64,000 bases of DNA from Allobosea sp. 67-29 (lineage in GTDB: Bacteria; Pseudomonadota; Alphaproteobacteria; Rhizobiales; Beijerinckiaceae), in assembly GCF_001898115.1 (NCBI RefSeq), contig NZ_MKSQ01000007.1:464562-528561 (forward strand). Reading direction: 5' to 3'. The translations under genes and the position numbers were made by a program. Under the pieces are notes generated by a model. That model saw only the letters and a program-made list of their open reading frames with translations. It was not told the origin of the DNA and did no database searches. This document shows positions 28,379-36,990 of this stretch, piece by piece; position 1 is the first letter of the stretch, and every line of letters starts with the position of its first letter.

Positions 28379-28822
28379 TCAACCGCGCTCGACGAGGCCG
28401 GCCATCGCCTCGATGGCGAGCTCGTAGCCGGCAGCGCCCAGCCCGGCGATGACCGCCGTCGCGGTACGGGAGACCAGCGAGTTGTGGTAGATCGCCTCGC
28501 GCGTGTGGATGTTCGAGATGTGCAGCTCGATCTTGGGCCCGTCGAACATCTTCAGCGAATCCAGCAGCGCGACCGAGGTGAAGCTGTAGCCGGCCGGGTT
28601 GATGATGATCCCGCAGGCCTCCTGCCGTGCCTGATGCACGCTCTCGACCAGTTCGCCCTCGAAATTCGTCTGGCGGAAATCGATCGCGTATCCGAGCCCG
28701 CGCGCCTTGGTCTCGCAGCGCATCTCGATCTCGGCGAGTGTCGTGGTCCCGTAGATCGCCGGCTCGCGCTGACCGAGAAGGTTCAGGTTGGGACCGTTCA
28801 GGACGAAAATGCGTTTGCTCAA
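28379..28822 (-). CDS. Type II dehydroquinase paralog with altered active site
   Basis: 147 residues. I chose the TTG at 28822 because CTTGGAGGCAGCG puts a GGAGG five bases before it; the next in-frame TTG upstream overlaps that site. The fold motifs remain: [17 protein letters not shown] with catalytic Arg and Tyr, the Asn of INPAGY and ELHISN. Two substrate-contacting positions differ: the His of the usual THTS is Phe (SFTS) and the Arg of FRHHS is Tyr (IYHNS). It may therefore act on a different ring acid or be weak as a dehydroquinase. It lies 128 nt downstream of livF and could be the last gene of that operon. Confidence 0.8.
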   Translation of the reverse strand: MSKRIFVLNGPNLNLLGQREPAIYGTTTLAEIEMRCETKARGLGYAIDFRQTNFEGELVESVHQARQEACGIIINPAGYSFTSVALLDSLKMFDGPKIELHISNIHTREAIYHNSLVSRTATAVIAGLGAAGYELAIEAMAGLVERG

Positions 28823-28950
28823 CGCTGCCTCCAAGAATGACGCCGCCTTCGGCGCGTGCCGACCGTGGACCGGGCGATCGGATTTGACCAGCCGCCGGGC
28901 GAAGAGACGCGCGGCTCCCCCCCTCGCCTCCCGGCCTTCCGTAGCGCGCC

Positions 28951-29682
28951 TCAGGCGGCGGCGGTCCTGCCGCCGAGATAGGCCGCGCGGATTTCCTCGT
29001 TCGACCAGAGCTGGTCCGGCGTGCCCGACAGAACCAGTTTGCCGGTTTCGAGCACATAGCCGCGATCGGCGACGGAGAGACCCATCCTGGCGTTCTGCTC
29101 GACGAGCAGCACGGTCGTCCCGCGCCGCCTGATCTCGGCAATGATCGCGAACACCGCCTGCACGATGACCGGCGCCAGCCCGAGCGAGGGTTCGTCGAGC
29201 AGCAGGATGCGCGGTTTCGCCATCAGCCCGCGCGCCACCGCCACCATCTGCTGCTGTCCGCCCGAAAGCGTCCAGCCGAGGGCGTTGGCAAAGCGGCGGA
29301 TGTCGGGGAAGAGGTCGAACATCTCGTCCGCCTCCTTCTTGATCTGCGAGGTCTTCAGCCCGCTGCGGTTGGAGGCGCCGAGCATGATGTTCTCACGCAC
29401 GCTGAGGCCGGGGAAGACGTGCCGCCCCTCGGGCACATGGGCGATGCCGCGGCGGACGATCTCCTCGGGTCGCAGGCCGGCGATGGACTGGCCCTCGAAG
29501 AGAATGTCGCCGGCCGCCGGCTTCGCCAGCCCGGAGATGGCGCGCAGCGTCGTCGACTTGCCGGCGCCGTTCGACCCCAGCAGCGTGACGACCTCTCCGG
29601 CCTCGACGACGAGCGAGATGCCGTCGACGGCCTCGACCTCGCCATAGCGAACGACGACGGACTTCAGTTCAAGCAGCGGCAT
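28951..29682 (-). CDS. livF: Branched-chain amino acid-type ABC transporter ATP-binding protein (LivF)
   Basis: 243 residues. Walker A GSNGAGKST (about 36-44), signature LSGGQQQMVAVARGL, Walker B ILLLDEPSLGLAP and a C-terminal LSGTPDQLW are typical of LivF. Its start overlaps the 3' end of the livM-livG fusion by 14 nt. LivF and the LivG domain would form the ATPase heterodimer. Transporters of this family also import aromatic and hydroaromatic acids, which fits the aroQ-like gene downstream. Confidence 0.9.
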   Translation of the reverse strand: MPLLELKSVVVRYGEVEAVDGISLVVEAGEVVTLLGSNGAGKSTTLRAISGLAKPAAGDILFEGQSIAGLRPEEIVRRGIAHVPEGRHVFPGLSVRENIMLGASNRSGLKTSQIKKEADEMFDLFPDIRRFANALGWTLSGGQQQMVAVARGLMAKPRILLLDEPSLGLAPVIVQAVFAIIAEIRRRGTTVLLVEQNARMGLSVADRGYVLETGKLVLSGTPDQLWSNEEIRAAYLGGRTAAA

Positions 29683-31450
29683 CGGGACCCGTCCCCAGAT
29701 AGGCGGCGATCACGTCGGGATGTTTCAGCACATCGGCCGAATAACCGTCGGCGATGCGGCGCCCGAAGTTGAGCACGGTGATGTGCTGGGCGACCTCGCT
29801 GACCAGCGTCATGTCGTGGTCGATGATGAGGATGGTCAGTCCGCGCGCCGAGATGCGCTTCAGCAGGTCACGCAGCTCGACCTTCTCCGAGGAGTTGAGG
29901 CCGGCGCCGGGCTCGTCGAGCAGCAGCAGGACCGGATCTCCGGCGAGCGCACGGGCAATCTCGACCGCCCGCTGGTGCCCGTAGGAGAAGCTCGACACCA
30001 CCTCGTCGGCACGGTCCTCGAGCTCGACGAAGGCGAGCGCCGCCCGCGCCCGCTCCGCCAATGCGGCCGGGTCGTTGCCCGCGGGGCTGCCGGGGCGCTC
30101 GGCGCCGACCATCACGTTCTCCAGCGCCGTCATCGAGCGCCAGAGCCGGATGTTCTGGAAGGTCCGGCCAAGCCCGGCCCTGGTGCGCGCATGCGGCGGC
30201 AGCCCGGTGATGTCCTGCCCGTTAAGCACGATGCTGCCGGCAGTGGCCTTGTAGAGGCCGGAGAGCACGTTCAGCGTCGTCGTCTTGCCCGAACCGTTGG
30301 GGCCGATCAGCGCATGCACCCCGCCGCGCCTGATGGTGAGATCCACCTCGTCGACCGCCTTGAGCCCGCCGAAATGCTTCGACAGTCCGCGCACCTCCAG
30401 GACGGTCTCGCTGCCCTGGCCGCCACCGGAGAGCTGCAGCGCGGCGCTTGTCCTCGTCGGCAGCACCGCACGCTTGAAGCGGTCGAGCAGGCCGCGCAGA
30501 TAGCCCCAGATGCCGTCCGGCATGAAGACGACGATCAGGATCACCGCCGCGCCGTAGATGGCGAGGTAGAGGCCGGGGATGCTCTTGAGGAAACGTAGCC
30601 ATTCCGGGATCAGGATGAGCAGCCCGGTGCCGATCACCGCGCCGATCGGCGAGGCGACGCCGCCGAGCAGCACCATGGTCAGGAACACCACGGATTCCGC
30701 AAAGGAGAACTGATCCGGGCTGACATAGGAAAAGCCACCGGCGAAGAGGCCGCCGCCGATACCGCCCAGAATCGCCGAGAGCGCGAAGGCCGTGACCTTC
30801 GTCCGATAGACGTCGATGCCCGCGACCCCGGCCGCGAGCTCGTTGTCGCGCACCGCCCGCATCGCCCGGCCGAGCCGCGTGTCGCGCAGGTGCCAGACCA
30901 GGAAGCCAAGGGTGCCGAGCGCCGCTATGCAGAAGGCGAGATAGATCGAGCCGTCGGAGAGGAAGCCCGGACGCGGAATGGCGCGCACGCCATCGGGGCC
31001 GTTCGTGACGGGAATCCAGTTGATCAGCACCAGGGTCACGATCTGCTGGAAGGAGATCGTGACCATCGCGAGGTAGTGCCCGCCGAGCCTCAGGGTCGAG
31101 GCACCGAGCAGCGCCCCGAAGCCGGCCGCGACGCAGGTGCCGATCAGGAGGCAGACCCAGAAGTTGACGCCGTAATGCGTCTGGCCGAGCCCGACCGCAT
31201 AGGCGCCGAGGCCGAAGAAGGCCGCCTGAGCCAAGTTGATCTGGCCGCACAGTCCGAGCACGATCGTCAGCCCGAGCACGGCGATGGCATAGGTCGTCGC
31301 CTGCAGGGAGATGTTCAGCACATAGCCGGTTTTGGGGACGACGATGGCGATCGCCATGGCCGCGAGGACGAGCAGCACATAGGCCGGGACGCCCCAGCGC
31401 AGGCGCGGCCGGATGTCGCCGGGAGCGGTGGTGGTCTCGCTCGTGCTCAT
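29669..31450 (-). CDS. Fused ABC permease/ATP-binding protein (LivM-LivG)
   Basis: 593 residues. Residues about 15-335 are a LivM permease with the family stretch LGLCGQINLAQAAFFGLGAYA and about ten helices. Residues about 350-590 are a LivG ATPase: Walker A GPNGSGKTT, LivG-specific FSYGHQRAVEIARAL and Walker B LLLLDEPGAGL, then IDHDMTLV. In Escherichia coli these are separate proteins; the fusion is known in other alphaproteobacteria. It is coupled to livH by ATGA and overlaps livF. The frame is continuous, so this is a true fusion. Confidence 0.93.
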   Translation of the reverse strand: MSTSETTTAPGDIRPRLRWGVPAYVLLVLAAMAIAIVVPKTGYVLNISLQATTYAIAVLGLTIVLGLCGQINLAQAAFFGLGAYAVGLGQTHYGVNFWVCLLIGTCVAAGFGALLGASTLRLGGHYLAMVTISFQQIVTLVLINWIPVTNGPDGVRAIPRPGFLSDGSIYLAFCIAALGTLGFLVWHLRDTRLGRAMRAVRDNELAAGVAGIDVYRTKVTAFALSAILGGIGGGLFAGGFSYVSPDQFSFAESVVFLTMVLLGGVASPIGAVIGTGLLILIPEWLRFLKSIPGLYLAIYGAAVILIVVFMPDGIWGYLRGLLDRFKRAVLPTRTSAALQLSGGGQGSETVLEVRGLSKHFGGLKAVDEVDLTIRRGGVHALIGPNGSGKTTTLNVLSGLYKATAGSIVLNGQDITGLPPHARTRAGLGRTFQNIRLWRSMTALENVMVGAERPGSPAGNDPAALAERARAALAFVELEDRADEVVSSFSYGHQRAVEIARALAGDPVLLLLDEPGAGLNSSEKVELRDLLKRISARGLTILIIDHDMTLVSEVAQHITVLNFGRRIADGYSADVLKHPDVIAAYLGTGPDAAA

Positions 31451-32322
31451 GCTTTTTCCGCCACCCGCTCGCCGAAGATGCCCTGCGGCCGGAAGATCAG
31501 GAAGGCGATCAGCACCAGGAAGGCGAAGCCGTCCTTGTAGGGCACCGAGATATAGGCGGCACCGAAGGTCTCGATCACGCCCAGAGCCAGGCCCCCGATG
31601 ATCGCCCCCGTCACGTCGCCGAAGCCGCCGATGATCGTCGCGGCGAAGGCCTTGAGCGCGATCGTCGCACCCATGCCGATCGAGACGAACAGGACGGGCG
31701 CCACGAGGATGCCGGCGATGCCGCCGATCACGGCCGAGTAGATGAAGGTGATCATGATCATGACGGCCACGGGAATGCCGAGCAGCGAGGCCATCTCCTT
31801 GTCCTGCGAGGTCGCCTGCAGCTTCTTGCCGAGCAGGGTGTGCTCGAAGAACCAGTATTGCAGCGCCACCAGCAGGGCAGTGACGACGATGATCAGGACG
31901 TACTGGTTGTCGAAGTAGACCGGCCCCAGCATGAAGCCGGGCGTGTCGAACCAGCCGGACAGCACCTCCGGTTCGGGCCCGTGGATCGCCAGCGTCGTGT
32001 TGGCCATGAAGATCGAGGCGCCGATGGTCGAGATGATGACCGGCAGATAGGTCCGGTGACGCAGCGGGTAGTAGACCGCCAGATTGAAGACGGCGCCGAG
32101 CCCCGCCATGCCGATCAGCGCGACGACGAACGCCATCCAGTAGGGCAGTCCGATCTTGACCGAGAACACCACCATCAGGAAGGCCGCCACCATCGAGAAC
32201 TCGCCCTGGGCGAAGTTCACGACGTTGGTGGCCCGGAAGATCAGCACGAAGCCCAGCGCGACCAGCGCGTAGACCGAGCCGATGCCGATGCCGGTGAAGA
32301 GAAGCTGAAGAACGAGATCCAT
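31447..32322 (-). CDS. livH: Branched-chain amino acid-type ABC transporter permease (LivH)
   Basis: 291 residues, about eight helices. The N terminus has GIGIGSVYALVALGFVLIFRATNVVNFAQGEF, the conserved LivH segment at about 12-43. The cytoplasmic loop LGKKLQATSQDKEMASLLGI (about 165-185) contacts the ATPases. It pairs with the LivM domain. It is 174 nt downstream of the binding-protein gene; that gap holds no gene and no clear terminator. Confidence 0.92.
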   Translation of the reverse strand: MDLVLQLLFTGIGIGSVYALVALGFVLIFRATNVVNFAQGEFSMVAAFLMVVFSVKIGLPYWMAFVVALIGMAGLGAVFNLAVYYPLRHRTYLPVIISTIGASIFMANTTLAIHGPEPEVLSGWFDTPGFMLGPVYFDNQYVLIIVVTALLVALQYWFFEHTLLGKKLQATSQDKEMASLLGIPVAVMIMITFIYSAVIGGIAGILVAPVLFVSIGMGATIALKAFAATIIGGFGDVTGAIIGGLALGVIETFGAAYISVPYKDGFAFLVLIAFLIFRPQGIFGERVAEKA

Positions 32323-32496
32323 CTGTCTACCGCGCTAGCGTGAGGCCGGCCGCTTCGTCGCGGCGGACAGCGGGAAGCCGTCCGCAGCGGAAGCGTGTTG
32401 CGAGATGCAGGACGTGCCCTTCCGGGGCCCGCGGCTTCCGTCGGCCAAGCCGATCGGCGGCCGGTTTCCCGGGCGAGATCGGGCGCCCTGGCGGGC

Positions 32497-33651
32497 TCAG
32501 CCCAGGTTCGGCGGGAAATCGATCCGCTTGTCGAACTTGATGTCGCCCTTCTCGTTCTTGACGATGTTGTAGCCGTGCAGGCCGTCGCCGTTCTTGTCGA
32601 AGTTGTATTCGCCCTCGGCCCCCTTGTGGCCACGGATCGCCAGCATGGCCTGGCGGACCTTTTCCGGCTCGGTCGAACCCGCCTTGTTCATCGCCATCGC
32701 CAGGCAGGTGACGGCATCGTAGGTCCAGGAGGACTGGTTGTCCGGCGCGACCTTGCGGACATCACGATAGGCCTTGCCGAAGGCCTTCGAGGCCTCGCTC
32801 GAATCCTCGGCATAGTCGGCGACGCCGTAGGTGTTGTAGAGCGCCGGCCCGGCGAGCTTGAGAGCCGAGATGTTGACGATCGAGGGAGAGCCGACCCAGG
32901 GAATGTTGACGCCGAGCTGGCGCAGCTGCCGGGCGAAGATGCCGAGATCGGTCTCGAAGGTGAAGTAGGTGCCGAGGATCTCGGCGCCCGACTGGCGCAC
33001 CGCCAGCACCACGGGAGTGAAGTCCTGGCTCTGGTTGGCATAGCCCTGCTTGAGGGCCATGGTCGCGCCGTTGCCGGGCAGCGCATCCTCGAGCGCCTTC
33101 GCGCCGGCCGTGCCGAAGGCGTCGGTCGAGTGCACGATCGCCCACTTCTTCTTGCCGAGTTCCTTGGTGCCGTATTGGGCGATCACCTTGCCCGAATAGG
33201 AATCGTTCGGGCGGAAGCGGAACAGCCAGGGATTGCCGAGCTTGGTCAGGTTCGGATCGGTGCCGCCGAAGCCGACAGGCTTGCCCGCCTTGAGCATGTC
33301 GGGCGCCATCGCGTGCATCTGCGTGGAGCGGATCGAGCCCAGGAAGGCGACGATGTCGGACTGGCTGGCGAGCTTCGAGAAGGCGAGCACCGCGCCGGGA
33401 TTGGTGGTCTGGTCGTCCTCGAACACGAGCTCGAGCGGCTTGCCGAGCACGCCGCCGGCCTTGTTGACCTGCTCGAGCGCGATCTTGGCGCCGGTCTGGG
33501 CGAAGGAGCCGGATTCGGCCGCTGCCCCGGTCATCGGCACGACCATGCCGATCTTGACCGTGGCGCCCTGGGCATAGGCTGTGCGAAGGACGGCCGGAGC
33601 CGCAATGGTGCCGGCAAGACCGGTCGTAAACCTGCGACGGGTCAAATTCAT
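32497..33651 (-). CDS. ABC transporter substrate-binding protein (Peripla_BP_6, LivK-like)
   Basis: 384 residues. The N terminus MNLTRRRFTTGLAGTIAAPAVLRTAYAQG is a good Tat signal with an RRRF motif. The mature part follows the family: IGMVVPMTGAAAESG, GGVLGKPLELVFEDDQTT, and lobe-two segments WAIVHSTDAFGTAG and YDAVTCLAMAMNKAG. It is the first gene of the liv-type operon. Ligands of this family include amino acids, urea and aromatic acids; the two dehydroquinase-like genes nearby make a hydroaromatic or aromatic acid plausible, not proven. Confidence 0.9.
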   Translation of the reverse strand: MNLTRRRFTTGLAGTIAAPAVLRTAYAQGATVKIGMVVPMTGAAAESGSFAQTGAKIALEQVNKAGGVLGKPLELVFEDDQTTNPGAVLAFSKLASQSDIVAFLGSIRSTQMHAMAPDMLKAGKPVGFGGTDPNLTKLGNPWLFRFRPNDSYSGKVIAQYGTKELGKKKWAIVHSTDAFGTAGAKALEDALPGNGATMALKQGYANQSQDFTPVVLAVRQSGAEILGTYFTFETDLGIFARQLRQLGVNIPWVGSPSIVNISALKLAGPALYNTYGVADYAEDSSEASKAFGKAYRDVRKVAPDNQSSWTYDAVTCLAMAMNKAGSTEPEKVRQAMLAIRGHKGAEGEYNFDKNGDGLHGYNIVKNEKGDIKFDKRIDFPPNLG

Positions 33652-33741
33652 CGTTACCTCCCGTTTTAATGGATTAGATCGGGTCTTGCAGCCCGGCTTC
33701 GACTATTGTGTATCCTGTCGGCTGGCGGCAAAACACCGCAA

Positions 33742-33765
33742 CGTCTCATCCTTTAGGATGAGACG
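33742..33765. promoter_or_regulatory. 24-bp palindrome between divergent transport and peptidase genes
   Basis: Perfect 11-bp arms CGTCTCATCCT/AGGATGAGACG around a central TT. It starts 91 nt upstream of the binding-protein gene (minus) and ends 49 nt before the M20 dipeptidase start (plus). The position suits an operator serving one or both. As RNA it could fold as an 8-bp stem with a larger loop, but there is no U-run, so a terminator is less likely. Confidence 0.55.
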
Positions 33766-33813
33766 CCCGCCCGTCTCCGGCGAAAATCCCTCCAGCTTTC
33801 CAGGCAGGATTCC

Positions 33814-35193
33814 ATGGCTTCCTCCGCCGCTCTGGCCCCGGTTTTCGAGCATATCGAAGCGAACCGGCCGGCTTTTCTCGATCGCCTGATCGACTATCTG
33901 CGCCATCCCAGCATCAGCGCGGAGAACATCGGCATCGCCGAGGTCGGCAATCTGCTGCTCCGGATGCTCGGCGACATCGGCCTCGAGGCCAGCCTGATCC
34001 CGACCGAAGGTCACCCGATGGTGATCGGGCGCTGGGAGAAGGCGCCGGGCAAGCCGACCGTCCTGCTCTACGGCCATTACGACGTGCAGCCCGCCGATCC
34101 GCTCGACAAGTGGCTCTCCCCGCCCTTCGAGCCGACGATTCGCGACGGGCGCCTCTACGCCCGCGGCGTCGGTGACAACAAGGGGCAGCACTTCGCCCAG
34201 ATCCTCGCGATCGAATCGCATCTCAAGGTCCATGGCGAGCTGCCCTGCAACGTCATCCTGCTGCTCGAGGGCGAGGAGGAAATCGGCAGTCCCCGCATCG
34301 CCGGCTTCGTGCGCGCCCATTCGCACCTGCTGAAGGCCGATCTCGCCGTCACCGCCGACGGCCCCCGCCATGCCAGCGGAGCCCCGACCATCAAGTTCGG
34401 CTCGCGCGGCGTCGTCTCCTTCGATCTGCGCTGCCGCCACGCGAGCCGAGACGTCCACTCCGGCAACTTCGGCGGCGTCGTGCCGAACCCGATCTGGACG
34501 CTGGTCCATCTGCTGGCGACGATGAAGAACGCCGATGGCGAGATCACCATCGAGGGGCTGCACGACGATGTCCTGCCGCCCACGGCCGAGGACATCGAGG
34601 CGATCGCGCGCCTGCCGCTCGACCTCGACGCCTTCAAGCAGGGCCTTGGCCTTTCCCGCCTCGACGCGCCGCTCGAGCGCCCCTTCTATGACCGCCTCTG
34701 CTTCCAGCCGACGCTGACGATCAACGGCTTCCACGGCGGCTATGGCGGGCCCGGCACCAAGACCGTCCTGCCGAACGAGGCGCTGGTGAAATGCGACATC
34801 CGGCTCGTCGAGGCGCAGGACCCGCAGGACGTGCTGCGAAAGGTCAGGGCGCATGTCGAGAAGCATGCGCCCGAGGTCGAGTTCATCGTCGAGGAAATGG
34901 GCATGCAGCCGTCCAAGACGCAGATCGCCTCGCCCTACACCGCACCGCTGCGCCGCGCCTTCGTCGCCGCCCATGGCGAGGAGCCGCTGCTGATCCCGGC
35001 CGGCTTCGGCAGCCTGCCGAACTACGTCTTCACCAAGATCCTCGGCATCCCGGCCTTCGTCACGCCCTACGCCAACCATGACGAGGCGAACCACGCCCCG
35101 AACGAGAACATGACGCTGGACTGCTTCCACAGCGGCGTCCGGACGGGTGCGGCGCTGCTGCATGAACTGGGGCAGATGAAGGCGCCGGCCTGA
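33814..35193 (+). CDS. M20 family dipeptidase
   Basis: 459 residues, length of the PepV/CNDP-like dipeptidase branch. Zinc motifs: YGHYDVQPAD (about 88-97), GVGDNKGQ (about 118-125), and LEGEEEIGS (about 151-159) with the catalytic Glu pair. The mid-lid region holds GSRGVVSFDLRC and the C terminus HDEANHAPNE with the last zinc His. No signal peptide. It probably hydrolyses dipeptides or N-acyl amino acids in the cytoplasm. It is divergent from the liv-type operon and ends 6 nt from the convergent SURF1 gene. Confidence 0.88.
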   Translation: MASSAALAPVFEHIEANRPAFLDRLIDYLRHPSISAENIGIAEVGNLLLRMLGDIGLEASLIPTEGHPMVIGRWEKAPGKPTVLLYGHYDVQPADPLDKWLSPPFEPTIRDGRLYARGVGDNKGQHFAQILAIESHLKVHGELPCNVILLLEGEEEIGSPRIAGFVRAHSHLLKADLAVTADGPRHASGAPTIKFGSRGVVSFDLRCRHASRDVHSGNFGGVVPNPIWTLVHLLATMKNADGEITIEGLHDDVLPPTAEDIEAIARLPLDLDAFKQGLGLSRLDAPLERPFYDRLCFQPTLTINGFHGGYGGPGTKTVLPNEALVKCDIRLVEAQDPQDVLRKVRAHVEKHAPEVEFIVEEMGMQPSKTQIASPYTAPLRRAFVAAHGEEPLLIPAGFGSLPNYVFTKILGIPAFVTPYANHDEANHAPNENMTLDCFHSGVRTGAALLHELGQMKAPA

Positions 35194-35199
35194 CCGGCC

Positions 35200-35958
35200 T
35201 CAGCCCTCCTTCTCCCCCTCCGGGCGCCTGCGCAGGAGCTGGAAGCCGGCCCAGGCGCTCATTCCGGCCAGGCAGAACCAGGTCAGCGCATAGATGAGGT
35301 GGGTGTTGCGGAAGCTGACGACGGTCAGCCCGCCCAGCGGCCGCGGGCCGGGCTCGGATTCGGCATCGGCATCGACGAAATAGGGCGCGACGGTGCCGAG
35401 CCCCCTCGCCTGCGCGATCGCGGCGACGTCACGCGAATACCAGCGCCCGCCGGCCGGGTCATTGCTGCGCAGGAAGCCGCCGCCGGGTTCGCTCAACCGC
35501 AAGAGCCCGGCGAGGTGCGTCCGGCCGCGCGAGACCGCGCCGCTGCGCGCCGACGGGTCGCTCCGTCCTTCCGGCACGAAGCCGCGATTGACCAGGACGG
35601 TGAACCCGCGCTCGCTGCGGAACGGCGCCAGCACCCAGAAGCCGGGGCCCTTAACCGTGACGGCTTTCACCAGCGTTTCCGGACCAGGCAGATAGACCCC
35701 GTCCAGCGCGACCTTGCGGTACTCGGCGTCGGCGGGCTCGAGGCCGGGCCAGTCCCCCGGTCCCGGCGCCGGCACCGCCTGCGCATGGATGCGGGCATCG
35801 ACGCGCGCGATCAGATCGAGCTTCCAGCTCCGCCGCTCGATCTGCCAGAGCCCAAGGCCGACGAACACGCCCGTCAGCAGGCCGGCCAGCGCGAGGATGC
35901 GAAAGCGGCTCATCCGCGACGGCGGGCCACCCTCGACCCGCCCTGCCGGCGCCGCCAT
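35200..35958 (-). CDS. SURF1 family cytochrome oxidase assembly protein
   Basis: 252 residues. Two membrane helices bracket a periplasmic domain: an N-terminal one (about 18-36, ILALAGLLTGVFVGLGLWQIERR, the family signature with the QxxRR-like turn) and a C-terminal one (about 222-240). The sequence NTHLIYALTWFCLA is also family-typical. SURF1 proteins help insert heme into subunit I of heme-copper oxidases. As the last gene of the cyo operon, 10 nt after cyoD, it probably matures the bo-type quinol oxidase. Confidence 0.9.
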   Translation of the reverse strand: MAAPAGRVEGGPPSRMSRFRILALAGLLTGVFVGLGLWQIERRSWKLDLIARVDARIHAQAVPAPGPGDWPGLEPADAEYRKVALDGVYLPGPETLVKAVTVKGPGFWVLAPFRSERGFTVLVNRGFVPEGRSDPSARSGAVSRGRTHLAGLLRLSEPGGGFLRSNDPAGGRWYSRDVAAIAQARGLGTVAPYFVDADAESEPGPRPLGGLTVVSFRNTHLIYALTWFCLAGMSAWAGFQLLRRRPEGEKEG

Positions 35959-35968
35959 GGCCGCGCCC

Positions 35969-36352
35969 TCACATCGGGTGATCGCCCGGCGCCATCGGCA
36001 TCATGTTGCTGTTGAGGTGGTACATCACCCAGAGCGAACCCGAGAGCGCGATCGCCACGATGACGATGGTGAAGATCAGCGCCATCATGGTCCAGCCGCC
36101 CTCCGAGCGCGAATTCATGTGGAGGAAGTAGATCATGTGGACGACGATCTGCACCGCCGCGAAAGCCATGATGACGATCGCCGTCGTGGTCGCGTTGCCG
36201 AGCACGTCGGCCATGACGAGCCAGAACGGGATGGCCGTCAGGATGGCGGCCAGCACGAAGCCGGTGAGATAGCCGCGCAGCGTCGCATGGGAGGCGCCGT
36301 GCTCGCCGTGATCGGCGCCATGGGCATCCGAATGGTTCTGCGGTCCGCTCAT
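35969..36352 (-). CDS. cyoD: Cytochrome o ubiquinol oxidase subunit IV
   Basis: 127 residues from ATG 36352. A His-rich N terminus ([16 protein letters not shown]) precedes three membrane helices; [23 protein letters not shown] and [15 protein letters not shown] match CyoD. It stabilises the CuB site of the oxidase. The start overlaps the cyoC stop by ATGA. Confidence 0.93.
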   Translation of the reverse strand: MSGPQNHSDAHGADHGEHGASHATLRGYLTGFVLAAILTAIPFWLVMADVLGNATTTAIVIMAFAAVQIVVHMIYFLHMNSRSEGGWTMMALIFTIVIVAIALSGSLWVMYHLNSNMMPMAPGDHPM

Positions 36353-36981
36353 TTCAGCACGCCCATCAGGTAGACGAAGGTGAAGACGCCGATCCAGACG
36401 ACGTCGAGGAAGTGCCAGAACATGGAAAGGCACATCAGTCGTCGGCGATTGGCCTCGATCAGCCCGCGTTGCGACACCTGCACCATCAGCACGGTCAGCC
36501 AGATCAGGCCGAAGGTGACGTGCAGCCCGTGCGTGCCGACCAGCGTGAAGAAGGACGACAGGAAGGCGCTGCGCATCGGCGTCGCACCTTCCAGGATCAT
36601 ATGGTGGAACTCGTAGAGCTCGATTCCAATGAACGCGAGGCCGAACAGGCCGGTCACGAGCAGCCAGCCCTGCACCGCCGCCTGCCGCCCCTTGTCCATC
36701 GCCAGCATGGCAAAGCCATAGGTGATCGAGGAGAACAGCAGCATGGTGGTGTTGACCGCCACCAGCTTCAGGTCGAACAGATCGGCGCCCGATGGCCCGG
36801 CCGCATAGCTGCGCCCGAGTACTCCGTAGGTCGCGAAGAGGACTGCGAAAACCAGGCAGTCGCTCATCAGGTACATCCAGAAGCCGAGCATGGTCGAGCC
36901 GCCGGAATGCTCGTGCTCGTCCTCCGTGAGATGGAAGACCGGAACGTCGGCCTTGTCTTGCTGGGCTGTCGCCGTCGTCAT
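36349..36981 (-). CDS. cyoC: Cytochrome o ubiquinol oxidase subunit III
   Basis: 210 residues, five helices as usual for CyoC. Signatures are [20 protein letters not shown] (about 31-50) and [13 protein letters not shown]. Two start codons lie six bases apart; I prefer 36981 because GAGGG is then spaced properly, whereas it nearly abuts the ATG at 36987. Subunit III has no redox centre and supports subunit I stability. It lies between cyoB and cyoD. Confidence 0.93.
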   Translation of the reverse strand: MTTATAQQDKADVPVFHLTEDEHEHSGGSTMLGFWMYLMSDCLVFAVLFATYGVLGRSYAAGPSGADLFDLKLVAVNTTMLLFSSITYGFAMLAMDKGRQAAVQGWLLVTGLFGLAFIGIELYEFHHMILEGATPMRSAFLSSFFTLVGTHGLHVTFGLIWLTVLMVQVSQRGLIEANRRRLMCLSMFWHFLDVVWIGVFTFVYLMGVLK

Positions 36982-36990
36982 CGCCATCCC

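Noticed and set aside
32323..32496. Possible small gene or riboswitch between the binding-protein gene and livH
   Set aside because: No ribosome site with a sensible frame and no conserved aptamer pattern recognisable by eye; GC-rich inverted bits are short and imperfect.
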